In this document: positions 35,005 to 43,711 of the stretch, piece by piece
Position numbering within the stretch: the first letter of the stretch is position 1
How the letters are laid out: every line of letters starts with the position of its first letter
DNA from: GCA-003244245 sp036378735
Lineage (GTDB): Bacteria; Actinomycetota; Actinomycetes; Mycobacteriales; Pseudonocardiaceae
Assembly (NCBI GenBank): GCA_036378735.1
Contig: DASUVX010000144.1
Location: 62,001 to 126,000, forward strand
Length of the DNA: 64,000 bases
Direction of reading: 5' to 3'
Made by a program: the position numbers and the translations under genes
The notes under the pieces: generated by a model
The model's input: only the letters and a program-made list of their open reading frames with translations
What the model was told of the DNA's origin: nothing
Database searches by the model: none

Positions 35005-36680
35005 GCACGATGTCCTCAACGTCTGGGCCTACCACTTCGGCCAACTCCGGTGGGCTCACCGCCCGGGCGGGCAAGGCAGCCGACGAGCTGGATCAGCGGT
35101 TTCACCTGGCCGCCGGCATGCGCCGGCAGATCAACAAGGTCTTCCCGACGCACTGGTCGTTCATGCTCGGTGAGATCGCGCTGAACACCTTCATCGTGCT
35201 GCTGCTGTCCGGGACGTACCTGACCCTGTTCTTTGACCCCTCCATGGAGGATGTCAAGTACAACGGCGTCTACCAGAACCTGCGCGGGATCGAGATGTCC
35301 CGGGCGTACGCCTCGACCTTGGAGCTTTCCTTCGACGTCCGTGGTGGACTGTTCATCCGGCAGGTGCACCACTGGGCAGCGCTGCTGTTCGTCGCGGCCA
35401 TCGTCGCCCATATGTTCCGCACGTTCTTCACCGGCGCGTTCCGCAAACCGCGAGAGACGAACTGGTCGATCGGCATAGCCATCGCGATCCTGGCCGGGCT
35501 CGAAGGCCTGACCGGTTATTCGCTGCCTGATGACCTGCTCTCCGGGACAGGGCTGCGAATCATCTCGGCGATTACGATGTCTCCCCCGATCATCGGCACG
35601 TGGGCGCAATGGGCGATCTTTGGCGGTGAGTTCCCCGGCACGCTGATCATTCCCCGGTTCTTCATCGTCCACGTGCTGCTCATCCCCGGCATCCTGGTCG
35701 CGCTGATCGCGGTGCATCTCGGGCTGGTCTGGTACCAGAAGCACACTCAGTTCCCCGGACCTGGGCGTACCGAACGCAATGTGGTCGGGGTCCGTATCCT
35801 GCCGACCTTCGCGACGAAGGCCGGCGGCTTTGCCATGACGAACATCGGTGTGATCTGCATCATGGCGGGGCTGTTCCAGATCAACCCGATCTGGAACTTC
35901 GGGCCCTACAACCCTGCCCAGGTCTCGGCCGCCTCGCAGCCCGACTGGTACGTCGGTTGGCTCGACGGCTCCACCCGGCTATGGCCGGCGTGGGAGATCT
36001 ACCTGGGCAACTACATGATTCCCGCGTCGTTCTGGCCGACGATGGTGATCCCGGGCATTATGTTCGCCTTGGCCTCGGCGTACCCGGCGATCGAGCGGAA
36101 GCTGACCAAGGACAACGCCTCGCACAACCTGCTGCAGCGACCCAGGGATGTTCCGGTGCGAACCGCCTTGGGCATGATGGCGATCTCGTTCATGTTCGTG
36201 CTGCTGCTCTCCGGTGGCAACGACGTCATCGCCTACACGTTCGACATCTCGCTGAACGCCACCACCTGGGCGGGGCGCATCGGCATGCTCTTGCTGCCAC
36301 CGATCGCCTACTACTTCACCTACCGGATATGCCTTGGTCTACAACGCGCTGACCGGTCGATTCTCGAGCACGGGATCGAGACGGGCATCATCAAGCGGCT
36401 GCCCCATGGTGAGTTCATCGAGGTACACCAGCCCCTTGGTGGCGTCGACGACCACGGCCACCCCATCCCCCTGGAATACCAGGGCGCGCGGGTGCCCAAG
36501 CGGATGAATCAGCTGGGTTCCGCGGGGTCACCACTCCCCGGATCAATATTCCGCCCGGATCCCTCGGACCAGACCAGGGCGCTGGAACAGGCCCGCCACG
36601 CGGGAAATGGCGACGGGATCAGCACCAACGGTTCGGACCGGAGAAGGTTGGCGGGTCGGCCACAACAACCGAGCGACTGA
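35001..36680 (+). CDS. qcrB: Cytochrome bc1 complex cytochrome b subunit
   Basis: 559 residues. Eight-helix cytochrome b with the haem-ligand regions HHWAALLFVAAIVAHMFRTFFTG (reported by HHWAAL and AHMFRT) and FFIVHVLLIPG plus AVHLGLVW, and GYSLPDDLLSGTGL near the quinol site. The C-terminal extension of about 130 residues after the last helix is typical of actinobacteria. GTG start at 35001. It is the last gene of the operon; a broken SnoaL-like gene follows in the same direction. Confidence 0.96.
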   Translation: MSTMSSTSGPTTSANSGGLTARAGKAADELDQRFHLAAGMRRQINKVFPTHWSFMLGEIALNTFIVLLLSGTYLTLFFDPSMEDVKYNGVYQNLRGIEMSRAYASTLELSFDVRGGLFIRQVHHWAALLFVAAIVAHMFRTFFTGAFRKPRETNWSIGIAIAILAGLEGLTGYSLPDDLLSGTGLRIISAITMSPPIIGTWAQWAIFGGEFPGTLIIPRFFIVHVLLIPGILVALIAVHLGLVWYQKHTQFPGPGRTERNVVGVRILPTFATKAGGFAMTNIGVICIMAGLFQINPIWNFGPYNPAQVSAASQPDWYVGWLDGSTRLWPAWEIYLGNYMIPASFWPTMVIPGIMFALASAYPAIERKLTKDNASHNLLQRPRDVPVRTALGMMAISFMFVLLLSGGNDVIAYTFDISLNATTWAGRIGMLLLPPIAYYFTYRICLGLQRADRSILEHGIETGIIKRLPHGEFIEVHQPLGGVDDHGHPIPLEYQGARVPKRMNQLGSAGSPLPGSIFRPDPSDQTRALEQARHAGNGDGISTNGSDRRRLAGRPQQPSD

Positions 36681-36749
36681 CCAACCCCGTCGACTATGGC
36701 GCCCGAGCCCAGAAATCATCTGCGGCTGGCACGCCCCCACGAGGCCTAG

Positions 36750-37065
36750 CGGTCGATCGCGGGCGACAACCCGCTGGCCGGTGAGCTGCGCGACGTCGAG
36801 GCGGTAACGGGGCAGATGCGCCGCTACGCCGACCTCAGCGCCGGCACGCTGCGCCTCGAGACGTCGATCATGGCGTCGGGCACCCATGCGGTCGCCGTTC
36901 ACCGCGCGACCGCCACAGTCGCCGACGTGCACTACGACGCCCACGAGGTCGACGTCTTCCACATTCACGACGGGACTGATTACCGAGTTCTGGTCCTTCT
37001 CCGAAGGCCAGGAGGCGACGGACCGGATATGGCGTACTGCCGTGGTCTCACGCGCACAACGCTGA
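36750..37065 (+). pseudogene. Remnant of a SnoaL-like (NTF2-fold) gene, 5'-truncated and frameshifted
   Basis: Frame one reads SIAGDNPLAGELRDVEAV, then VAVHRATATVADVHYDAHEVDVFHIHDG up to about 36974. There a one-base excess in the GGG run (36972-36974) shifts the frame; frame two then gives GLITEFWSFSEGQEATDRIW to a TGA at 37063-37065. Joined, the pieces follow the SnoaL-like pattern GDNPLAG...VDVFHI-DG-ITEFWSFSEDQ-ATD. An in-frame TAG at 36747-36749 and the missing first 35-40 residues show the 5' end is lost. It fills most of the 390-base gap between qcrB and ctaF. A longer in-frame + ORF here is an artefact of the shift. Confidence 0.75.
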
Positions 37066-37070
37066 ACTGC

Positions 37071-37472
37071 TCACTCCGGCTTCGGACCGATGTGGTACTC
37101 GAAGACCAGCCCGGCGACTGTGCCGATCACGAGCAGGATGCCAATCGCAACCATCCACCACTGGTCGAGAGCAAGTGCATAACCCAGCACGCTCGCCGCA
37201 AGCGCCATCCCGAACGGCCAGTAGCTGCCCGGCGAGAAGAAACCCAGTTCACCGGCACCATCAGAGATCTCGGCCTCGGTGTCGTCCTCAGGGCGCATCC
37301 GGACTCGGCGAGAGACGAACCGGAAGTAGGTGCCGACGATGAGGGTCAGCCCACCAGTCAAAGTGATCGCTACCGACCCGACCGCTTCACCATGCGACCA
37401 CAGTCCATAGATCGCCGCGGAGATGAAGAAAAACGCTGTGAGAATCTCGAAGATCCGCGCCTCGACCCTCAT
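37071..37472 (-). CDS. ctaF: Cytochrome c oxidase subunit IV (actinobacterial type)
   Basis: 133-residue membrane protein with four hydrophobic segments: EARIFEILTAFFFISAAIYGL near the N-terminus, SVAITLTGGLTLIVGTYFR, GYALAL, and MVAIGILLVIGTVAGLVFEYHIG. The GFFSPGSYWPFGMALAAS stretch is conserved in the family. It is a small structural subunit of the aa3 oxidase. It starts about 49 bases after ctaC and probably shares its transcript; in M. tuberculosis the order is the same. Confidence 0.94.
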   Translation of the reverse strand: MRVEARIFEILTAFFFISAAIYGLWSHGEAVGSVAITLTGGLTLIVGTYFRFVSRRVRMRPEDDTEAEISDGAGELGFFSPGSYWPFGMALAASVLGYALALDQWWMVAIGILLVIGTVAGLVFEYHIGPKPE

Positions 37473-37521
37473 GGTGCTGCCTCACTCTCGAGCCTGCCCA
37501 AAGACCGTCTCATGCTGAAGG

Positions 37522-38487
37522 TTAGTGACCTCCCCGCGCCTGGCGGATTTCACGGGCCGTCCGATCTGTGTCGAACGGTGAGGTGGTCACCGCCTCAGGA
37601 GCGCACAGCTCGCCGCAGTTCAGCTGTGCCAACGCTTCACCGGCGGTGTATGCGCGATGGGTCTGCGGGTTGGTCTGAGCCCGCAACGCCAGATAACGGT
37701 CGAACAGTTCCGGGGACAGTGCTCGCATCTCGAAGTTCATCATCGAGTGGTAGGTACCGCACAACTCTGCGCAGCGACCGACGAACGCTCCCTGGCGCTG
37801 CACCGTGGTCTGGAACACGTTGTCGGTATCGTTTTTCTCCGGGTACGGGAAAACGTCTCGCTTGAACAGAAAATCGGGGATGTAGAACGAGTGCAAGACG
37901 TCCGTGGACTCGATGCGATACTCGACCACCCGATCGGTCGGCACCACCAGCAGCGGGATGGTGGTGGACGAGCCGACAGTCGACATGGGTTCGCCGTCGT
38001 CGGTCCGTCGTACCTGGTAGGAGCCATTTTTACCGGGTTGATCCTGTAGGTACTGGAACTCCCAGTTCCACTGGAAACCGATCACCCGTACCCGCAGGTC
38101 GGGATTATCGACCTTCGCGTTGACGAAGTTCTGCGCGGTTACGGTGTAGTAGAAAAGCACCGCTACGATAATGAACGGTATGACCGTATAGATGATCTCC
38201 AGCGGCAGGTTGTACTGGAACTGCCGGGGCATCTCGTCGGACCGTTTACGGTGCCGGGCTACCGTCCACATGATCAGTCCCGCGACGACCGCACCGACGG
38301 CCAACGCGGCCAACGTCGCCCAGACCCACAGTGAGCGCATGCGCTCGGCCTGCGGAGTAACCCCCTCCGGCCAGCCGAAAGACATGGCCTGATATACCGA
38401 GCACCCTGTGGAGACCAAGGCGACCATTCCGGCCAACCCGGCTACTTTCAGCAGCTGCACCGCACGAGAACGGACCACGCCGATCAC
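37522..38487 (-). CDS. ctaC: Cytochrome c oxidase subunit II
   Basis: 321-residue lipoprotein subunit. A signal with lipobox-like LVSTGCSV, two membrane helices (WATLAALAVGAVVAGLIMW and IIYTVIPFIIVAVLFYY), and an extracellular cupredoxin domain with the Cu-A site CAELCGTYHSMMNF. The GTG at 38485-38487 gives VIGVVRSRAV behind GAGAGGA. Anomalous: the C-terminal tail has two extra cysteines (LNCGELCAPEAVTT) before the conserved AVTTSPFDT. ctaD is not next to it. Divergent from asnB with a 203-base promoter region. Confidence 0.95.
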   Translation of the reverse strand: MIGVVRSRAVQLLKVAGLAGMVALVSTGCSVYQAMSFGWPEGVTPQAERMRSLWVWATLAALAVGAVVAGLIMWTVARHRKRSDEMPRQFQYNLPLEIIYTVIPFIIVAVLFYYTVTAQNFVNAKVDNPDLRVRVIGFQWNWEFQYLQDQPGKNGSYQVRRTDDGEPMSTVGSSTTIPLLVVPTDRVVEYRIESTDVLHSFYIPDFLFKRDVFPYPEKNDTDNVFQTTVQRQGAFVGRCAELCGTYHSMMNFEMRALSPELFDRYLALRAQTNPQTHRAYTAGEALAQLNCGELCAPEAVTTSPFDTDRTAREIRQARGGH

Positions 38488-38690
38488 GCCTGTTCCTCTC
38501 CTCGTTGACCCGACGCGCTCGTTCACCGACGCGGCCAGCCAGCCCACCACACTTGAGCCTAACCGAGCGCTACGGGCGCAGCTCGCCCGGGGCGCGAGTG
38601 ACCCGATACGCCTGGGGTCATACTGAGCCGCCACGGGTTTGCGGCAACTGGTCTAGCGGCAAGATTGGCCGCTGATGGGAGGGCAAGCGG

Positions 38691-40619
38691 GTGTGCGGGT
38701 TGCTGGGGCTACTGACCGCGCAGCAGGACGCGGCACTGCGGGCGTCAGACGTCACCGCGGCGCTGCGCTGCCAGCGGCATCGCGGACCCGACGAGACGGG
38801 CACCTGGCACGACGCTGATGTGGTGCTCGGTTTCAACCGGCTGTCCATCATCGACCTCGAGCACTCCCATCAGCCGCTGCGCTGGGGCCCGCCGGAGGCC
38901 CCGGAGCGCTACACGATCCTGTTCAACGGGGAGATCTACAACTACCTCGAGCTCCGCGAACAACTGCGAGGCGAACCCTACGAGGCGAACTTCCGCACAG
39001 CGGGCGACACCGAGGTGGTCCTTGCGGCCTACCACCATTTCGGGTCCGCTGCCGTGCAGCGGCTTCGGGGCATGTTCGCGTTCGTCATCTGGGATTCGCA
39101 GCGCCGGGTCGTGTTCGGCGCACGTGACCCTTTCGGCATCAAGCCGCTATTCAGCTGCGCGGGGCCGGGTGGGGTGGCGTTCGCCAGCGAGAAGAAGAGC
39201 TTGCTCGAGCTGGCGCCGTCGCTGGGCGTGTCGACGGCGATTGACCAGCGAGCGCTGCAGCACTACCTGACCTTGCAGTATGTGCCCGAGCCGGCGTCAC
39301 TGCACACCGGCATCACCCGCATCGAGTCGGGCACGTCGTTCACTGTCTCCCCCGGTGGCGATCTGATCGCGCAGCGGTACTTCCATCCCGATTTTCGACC
39401 CCGGCAGCTCGGCTCCGACGCACAGGCGGAGGCGCTGTACGAGGAGATCACCGCGGCGATGCGTGACTCGGTCGCCAAGCACATGCGGGCTGACGTCACC
39501 GTCGGCGCTTTCCTGTCCGGCGGAATCGACTCCACGGCCATCGCCGCGCTGGCCCGCGAACACAATCCAGATCTGATCACCTTCACCACGGGTTTCGAGC
39601 GGGAGGGCTACTCCGAGGTAGATGTGGCCGCGGAGTCGGCCGCTGCGATCGGCGTCCGGCACGTCATCCGCACCGTCTCGGCCGACGAGCTGGCCGACGC
39701 ACTACCGCTGATCGTGTGGTACCTCGATGACCCGGTGGCCGACCCCGCACTGGTGCCGCTGTGGTTCATCGCCCGGCAGGCTCGCGAACACGTCAAAGTG
39801 GTGCTGTCCGGGGAAGGTGCTGACGAGCTGTTCGGCGGCTATACCATCTACCGGGAACCCCTGTCGCTGGCTGCGTTCGAGAAGGTGCCCGGCGGCCTGC
39901 GCCGCACGCTGGGCCGAATCTCCACCCGGATCCCGGAAGGTGTGCGTGGCAAGGACCTGTTACGTCGCGGCGCACTGACTCTGGAGCAGCGCTACTACGG
40001 AAACGCGCGGATCTTCCGGGACGATCAGCTCCGTGAGGTGCTGCGTGGATATGACCCGGCCGTCTCGCACGTCGATGTCACCGCGGATCCCTACGCCGCT
40101 TCCGCCGGCTGGGACCCGGTCGCCCGCATGCAGCACGTGGACCTGTTCACCTGGTTGCGCGGCGACATCCTGGTCAAGGCCGACAAGATGACCATGGCCA
40201 ATTCACTTGAGCTGCGAGTGCCCTTCCTCGATCCCGAGGTGTTCCGGGTAGCGTCCGCCATCCCGCTACAGGAAAAGATCACGCGCGAGACCACCAAGCA
40301 CGCACTGCGCCGCGCGCTGCGCGACATTGTGCCCGCGCACGTACTGAACCGGCCCAAGTTGGGCTTTCCCGTGCCGATCCGGCACTGGCTGCGCAAGGAC
40401 CTGCATGACTGGGCCCGCGGGATCGTCGAGGATTCCGGCACTGCGGATTTTCTCGACACTGACGCGGTCCACCGGATGCTCGACGAGCACCGGGCAGGCC
40501 CGCGCGACTACAGCAGACGGATCTGGGCAGTGCTGGTGTTCATGTTGTGGCACGGCATCTTCGTCGAGCAGCGGATCAGCCCAGCGGTGCCCGAACCGCG
40601 CTATCCCGTCCAGGTATAG
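38691..40619 (+). CDS. asnB: Asparagine synthase (glutamine-hydrolysing), LtsA/AsnB type
   Basis: 642 residues. N-terminal glutaminase domain starts VCGLLGLL with Cys2 as nucleophile; GEIYNYLELREQL and RGMFAFVIWD follow. The synthetase domain has the PP-loop SGGIDSTAIAALA near residue 275 and LSGEGADELFGGY. In mycobacteria and corynebacteria this paralogue (LtsA) amidates cell-wall precursors rather than simply making asparagine, so an envelope role is possible. GTG start at 38691. Convergent with the HesB gene, 27 bases apart. Confidence 0.93.
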   Translation: MCGLLGLLTAQQDAALRASDVTAALRCQRHRGPDETGTWHDADVVLGFNRLSIIDLEHSHQPLRWGPPEAPERYTILFNGEIYNYLELREQLRGEPYEANFRTAGDTEVVLAAYHHFGSAAVQRLRGMFAFVIWDSQRRVVFGARDPFGIKPLFSCAGPGGVAFASEKKSLLELAPSLGVSTAIDQRALQHYLTLQYVPEPASLHTGITRIESGTSFTVSPGGDLIAQRYFHPDFRPRQLGSDAQAEALYEEITAAMRDSVAKHMRADVTVGAFLSGGIDSTAIAALAREHNPDLITFTTGFEREGYSEVDVAAESAAAIGVRHVIRTVSADELADALPLIVWYLDDPVADPALVPLWFIARQAREHVKVVLSGEGADELFGGYTIYREPLSLAAFEKVPGGLRRTLGRISTRIPEGVRGKDLLRRGALTLEQRYYGNARIFRDDQLREVLRGYDPAVSHVDVTADPYAASAGWDPVARMQHVDLFTWLRGDILVKADKMTMANSLELRVPFLDPEVFRVASAIPLQEKITRETTKHALRRALRDIVPAHVLNRPKLGFPVPIRHWLRKDLHDWARGIVEDSGTADFLDTDAVHRMLDEHRAGPRDYSRRIWAVLVFMLWHGIFVEQRISPAVPEPRYPVQV

Positions 40620-40646
40620 CCGGGCACGAACCGCCTTGCGAGGGTT

Positions 40647-41009
40647 CTAGTTGAACGAGTCCCCGCAAGCGCAGGAACCGCCTGCATTGGGGTTGTCGAT
40701 CGTGAAACCCTGCTTTTCGATGGTGTCCACGAAATCGATCACGGCACCTTGCAGGTAAGGCACGCTCATCCGGTCGACCACCACACCGAGGCCGTTGAAG
40801 TCCCGCATAGTGTCGCCGTCGAGGGTCCGCTCGTCGAAGAACAACTGGTAGCGCAGCCCAGCACAACCACCTGGTTGCACGGCGATGCGCAAGTGCATGT
40901 CGCTCCGGCCTTCCTGGTCGAGCAACGCCTTCGCCTTGGCGGCGGCGGCGTCGGTGAGCTCGACACCGTGCGTAGGCACCTCGGTGCCGACGACGTTCTC
41001 GACGGTCAT
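40647..41009 (-). CDS. HesB/IscA-family iron-sulfur carrier (Rv2204c type)
   Basis: 120-residue A-type carrier for iron-sulfur cluster assembly. The conserved cysteines are in QPGGCAGLRYQL and in GGSCACGDSF near the C-terminus (C-x-C). VELTDAAAAKAKALL is the usual N-terminal helix. It could supply clusters to bc1 or to LipA. ATG 41007-41009 follows AGGGGAG. Divergent from the DUF3043 gene over 160 bases. Confidence 0.95.
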   Translation of the reverse strand: MTVENVVGTEVPTHGVELTDAAAAKAKALLDQEGRSDMHLRIAVQPGGCAGLRYQLFFDERTLDGDTMRDFNGLGVVVDRMSVPYLQGAVIDFVDTIEKQGFTIDNPNAGGSCACGDSFN

Positions 41010-41170
41010 GACTCTCCCCTGGGATCTGTGCTGGGCACGGACGACTGAATCTACTGTACGCGAACGCCCGCGACTGGCGGGTGATTCCGCGCCTCCCATC
41101 GTGGCATATCGACCTGGCCGAAGAACTCACCCATCCGCCCGGCTCGGCCCATTGCCTCTAGGCTGGAGGT

Positions 41171-41791
41171 GTGAGGTTTCTGCGCGGCAACGCCGGCTCC
41201 GGTGCCACCGAGCCCGAGCCGGAGCCGGCCGTGGAGGCGACCCCGCCCACCCGCACCGTCGGCAAGGGCCGACCCACCCCGACCCGCCGGGAAGCGGAGG
41301 GGCGCAAGCGCGGCCCCGCTCCGCCACCGCCCCGAACCCAGCGGGAAGCCCTGACCCGGATGCGCGGCTCGAAGGAAGAACGCCGCAACGCCGCAACCAA
41401 GCGCCGGGAACGGATGCTCGCTGGGGACGAGAAGTACTTGCTGCCTCGCGATCGCGGACCGGTGAAGGCTTACGTGCGCGACCTGGTGGATTCGCGCCGG
41501 CACCTCGCCGGTGCCTTCATGCCGCTGGCCCTGCTGGTGATCGTGGTGATCCTGGTGCCGTCGCCGATTGTGCAATCGTATGTGTCGCTGATGTCGATGG
41601 TGATGCTCCTGGCGATCATCGTCGAGGGCGTGCTGCTGGGCCGGATCGTCACGCGCCGGGTTCGCGAGCGGTTCCCCAAAGCGTCGGAGTCCTCGGCGAG
41701 CCTGGGGTTCTACGCCATGACCAGGGCGACTCAGCTGCGCCGGTTGCGGGTGCCCAAACCTCGCGTCGGCCGCGGTGACCCGATCCCGTAA
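41171..41791 (+). CDS. DUF3043 membrane protein (Rv2206 type)
   Basis: 206 residues. The first 100 residues are very rich in Arg, Lys, Pro and Glu (e.g. REAEGRKRGPAPPPPRTQ). LLPRDRGPVKAYVRDLVDSR is the conserved entry, followed by two transmembrane helices (AFMPLALLVIVVILVPSP and SLMSMVMLLAIIVEGVLLG) and a basic tail. DUF3043 proteins are of unknown function and have this organisation. GTG start 41171. Its stop abuts the stop of the convergent small gene (41791/41792). Confidence 0.9.
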   Translation: MRFLRGNAGSGATEPEPEPAVEATPPTRTVGKGRPTPTRREAEGRKRGPAPPPPRTQREALTRMRGSKEERRNAATKRRERMLAGDEKYLLPRDRGPVKAYVRDLVDSRRHLAGAFMPLALLVIVVILVPSPIVQSYVSLMSMVMLLAIIVEGVLLGRIVTRRVRERFPKASESSASLGFYAMTRATQLRRLRVPKPRVGRGDPIP

Positions 41792-41989
41792 CTACGGTTG
41801 CAGGCTCATCGGGCCATACACCACTGACTCTCCGGCCAGCAGACTCACCGCCGCTACCCCACCGTCGAGCAGGGCCTCCCACTCACGGCTGAGCCACTGC
41901 TCTGCGTCGTCCTGGTTGTCGAATGTGAGGTCCGGGCCAGTCGCCTGACAGCCGTCGGAATCCAGGTACCGCCACCGCAAGGTCATCAT
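41792..41989 (-). CDS. Small conserved hypothetical protein
   Basis: 65-residue protein: MMTLRWRYLDSDGCQATGP, then DDAEQWLSREWEALLDGGVAAVSLL. The pattern of an aromatic N-terminus and an acidic helix is that of small conserved actinobacterial proteins beside cob genes. I cannot name a function. Two ATG codons are adjacent (41987-41989 and 41984-41986); GGGAGC lies upstream. It is divergent from cobU with only about 45 bases between. Confidence 0.65.
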   Translation of the reverse strand: MMTLRWRYLDSDGCQATGPDLTFDNQDDAEQWLSREWEALLDGGVAAVSLLAGESVVYGPMSLQP

Positions 41990-42035
41990 GTGCTCCCGTC
42001 TGCTGCTCGGGGCATCCGACGGTAGCGTCTGGCTG

Positions 42036-42557
42036 ATGCGGACGCTGGTCCTCGGCGGTGCCCGCTCGGGCAAGTCGGCGCACGCCGAGGGGTTACTGCG
42101 CGAGCCGGCGGTGTGCTACCTGGCTACTGCCCGCCGCAGTCCTGACGACGCTGACTGGGAGGCGCGGATCGCAGCGCATGTGGCCCGCCGGCCGCCAGGT
42201 TGGCGCACCGTCGAGCCGGCCGATCTACCCAGCGCGCTACGGACTGCCGGTCAGGACCCGGTCCTGGTTGATGACATCGCCAACTGGCTGACGGGAGAGC
42301 TGGACGACGCGGGAGCGTGGGGCGACCGGGATGCGGTTGCGGCCTGCCGCACTCGGTGCGCTGAGCTGGTGTCGGCGGTGGCATCGTGTCCGGCCAGGCT
42401 GGTGATCGTCAGCGCCGAGGTCGGCCTCGGCGTGGTACCGGCGACCCACGCGGGGCGACTGTTCCGCGACGAGCTGGGCGCACTCAACGCACAGCTCGCC
42501 GCGGTGTGCGAGGAGGTTGTGCTGCTGGTGGCGGGCCTGACGATCAGGCTGCGCTGA
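42036..42557 (+). CDS. cobU: Bifunctional adenosylcobinamide kinase / guanylyltransferase
   Basis: 173-residue enzyme of late cobalamin synthesis: phosphorylates adenosylcobinamide and adds GMP to give adenosylcobinamide-GDP. P-loop GGARSGKS (residues 7-14), AVCYLATARRSPDDADWEARIAAH (reported by YLATAR and DWEARIAAH), VDDIANWLT and VIVSAEVGLGVVP are family signatures. ATG 42036; it begins close to the divergent small gene. cobT and cobS follow, so the three genes form a lower-ligand assembly operon. No cobalamin riboswitch is evident upstream. Confidence 0.94.
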   Translation: MRTLVLGGARSGKSAHAEGLLREPAVCYLATARRSPDDADWEARIAAHVARRPPGWRTVEPADLPSALRTAGQDPVLVDDIANWLTGELDDAGAWGDRDAVAACRTRCAELVSAVASCPARLVIVSAEVGLGVVPATHAGRLFRDELGALNAQLAAVCEEVVLLVAGLTIRLR

Positions 42558-42637
42558 CCGCATCGCCCGGCGCCACGAGTCATCCGGGTGCGACGAAGAT
42601 GAGTCAGGCGATGGACACCGAGCACCAGGAGAGCCGC

Positions 42638-43711
42638 GTGAACTTCCCGACGATCACTCCACCCGACCAGCAAGCCCACCGGCAGGCGGTCGCTCGCCAT
42701 GAGCAGCTGACCAAACCAGCCGGTTCCCTTGGGCGGCTGGAGGAACTCGGTGTGTGGGCAACCGCCTGCCAGGGCGTCTGCCCACCACACGCGTTCGTCC
42801 GCCCGCAGGTCGTGGTCTTCGCCGCCGATCACGGCGTTGCCGCACATGGCGTGTCCGCCTATCCCAGTGCGGTCACCCAACAGATGGTGGCCAATTTTCT
42901 CAGCGGTGGAGCGGCGGTGAACGTGCTCGCCGCGGCGGCCGGGGCAACGGTGCGGGTGGTCGATGTGGCCGTGGACTGCGATGCCGCCACCGTTGGCACG
43001 CAGCCACTGGTCACCAAGCACAAAGTTCGCCGCGGCAGCGGCGCAATCCACCTGCAGGACGCGCTGACCGACGTGGAAGTCGCCCAGGCGCTAAGTACCG
43101 GAGTGGCGATCGCCGACGAGGAGATCGATCGTGGCGCCGACCTGCTCATCGCCGGTGACATGGGCATCGGCAACACCACACCCGCCGCGGTGCTGATCGC
43201 CGCGCTCACCGGAGCAGAACCGGTTGCGGTCGTGGGACGTGGCACCGGCATCGACGACGCCGGCTGGATGCGCAAGGCCGCCGCGATCCGCGACGCGTTG
43301 CGCCGGGCTCGGCCGCTCGTGAGTGACGCCGTCGCACTGGTGCGCACGGCCGGCGGTGCCGATATCGCGGCGATGGCCGCCTTCCTGGCCCAGGCCGCGG
43401 TCCGGCGCACCCCAGTGATCCTCGACGGGGTTGTGACCGGGTCGGCAGCGATGCTCGCCGAGGAACTCGCGCCCGGCGCGCGGCAATGGTGGGTGGCCGG
43501 GCATCGCTCGGTGGAACCCGCGCACACCTTGGCCCTGCAGCACCTCGAGCTGGTACCCATCCTCGAGTTAGGGATGCGGCTGGGCGAGGGCTCCGGGGCG
43601 GTGGCCGCACTGCCGCTGGTGCAGATGGCCGTCCGAGTGCTCGCCGAGATGGCGACTTTCGCCGATGCCGGCGTGTCCGGACCAGTAGTTGCTCCGCTAC
43701 CGACCTCGTGA
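42638..43711 (+). CDS. cobT: Nicotinate-nucleotide-dimethylbenzimidazole phosphoribosyltransferase
   Basis: 357 residues. Activates dimethylbenzimidazole as the alpha-ribazole phosphate for the cobalamin lower ligand. Signatures: LTKPAGSLGRLEELG, FAADHGVAAHGVSAYPS, DMGIGNTTPA, and the C-terminal catalytic Glu in LGEGSGAVAALPL. The GTG at 42638 has AGGAG upstream at good spacing; an ATG at 42599 is an alternative in the same frame. Its stop overlaps the cobS start (GTGA), implying coupling. Confidence 0.95.
   Translation: MNFPTITPPDQQAHRQAVARHEQLTKPAGSLGRLEELGVWATACQGVCPPHAFVRPQVVVFAADHGVAAHGVSAYPSAVTQQMVANFLSGGAAVNVLAAAAGATVRVVDVAVDCDAATVGTQPLVTKHKVRRGSGAIHLQDALTDVEVAQALSTGVAIADEEIDRGADLLIAGDMGIGNTTPAAVLIAALTGAEPVAVVGRGTGIDDAGWMRKAAAIRDALRRARPLVSDAVALVRTAGGADIAAMAAFLAQAAVRRTPVILDGVVTGSAAMLAEELAPGARQWWVAGHRSVEPAHTLALQHLELVPILELGMRLGEGSGAVAALPLVQMAVRVLAEMATFADAGVSGPVVAPLPTS

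Noticed and set aside
36816..37865. 349-codon plus-strand frame across the qcrB-ctaF-ctaC region
   Set aside because: Its first part is the frame-one half of the SnoaL remnant; the rest is antisense to ctaF and ctaC and without protein-like character.
41990..42035. Cobalamin riboswitch before cobU
   Set aside because: Only about 45 bases separate cobU and the divergent gene, and no B12-box-like sequence is visible.
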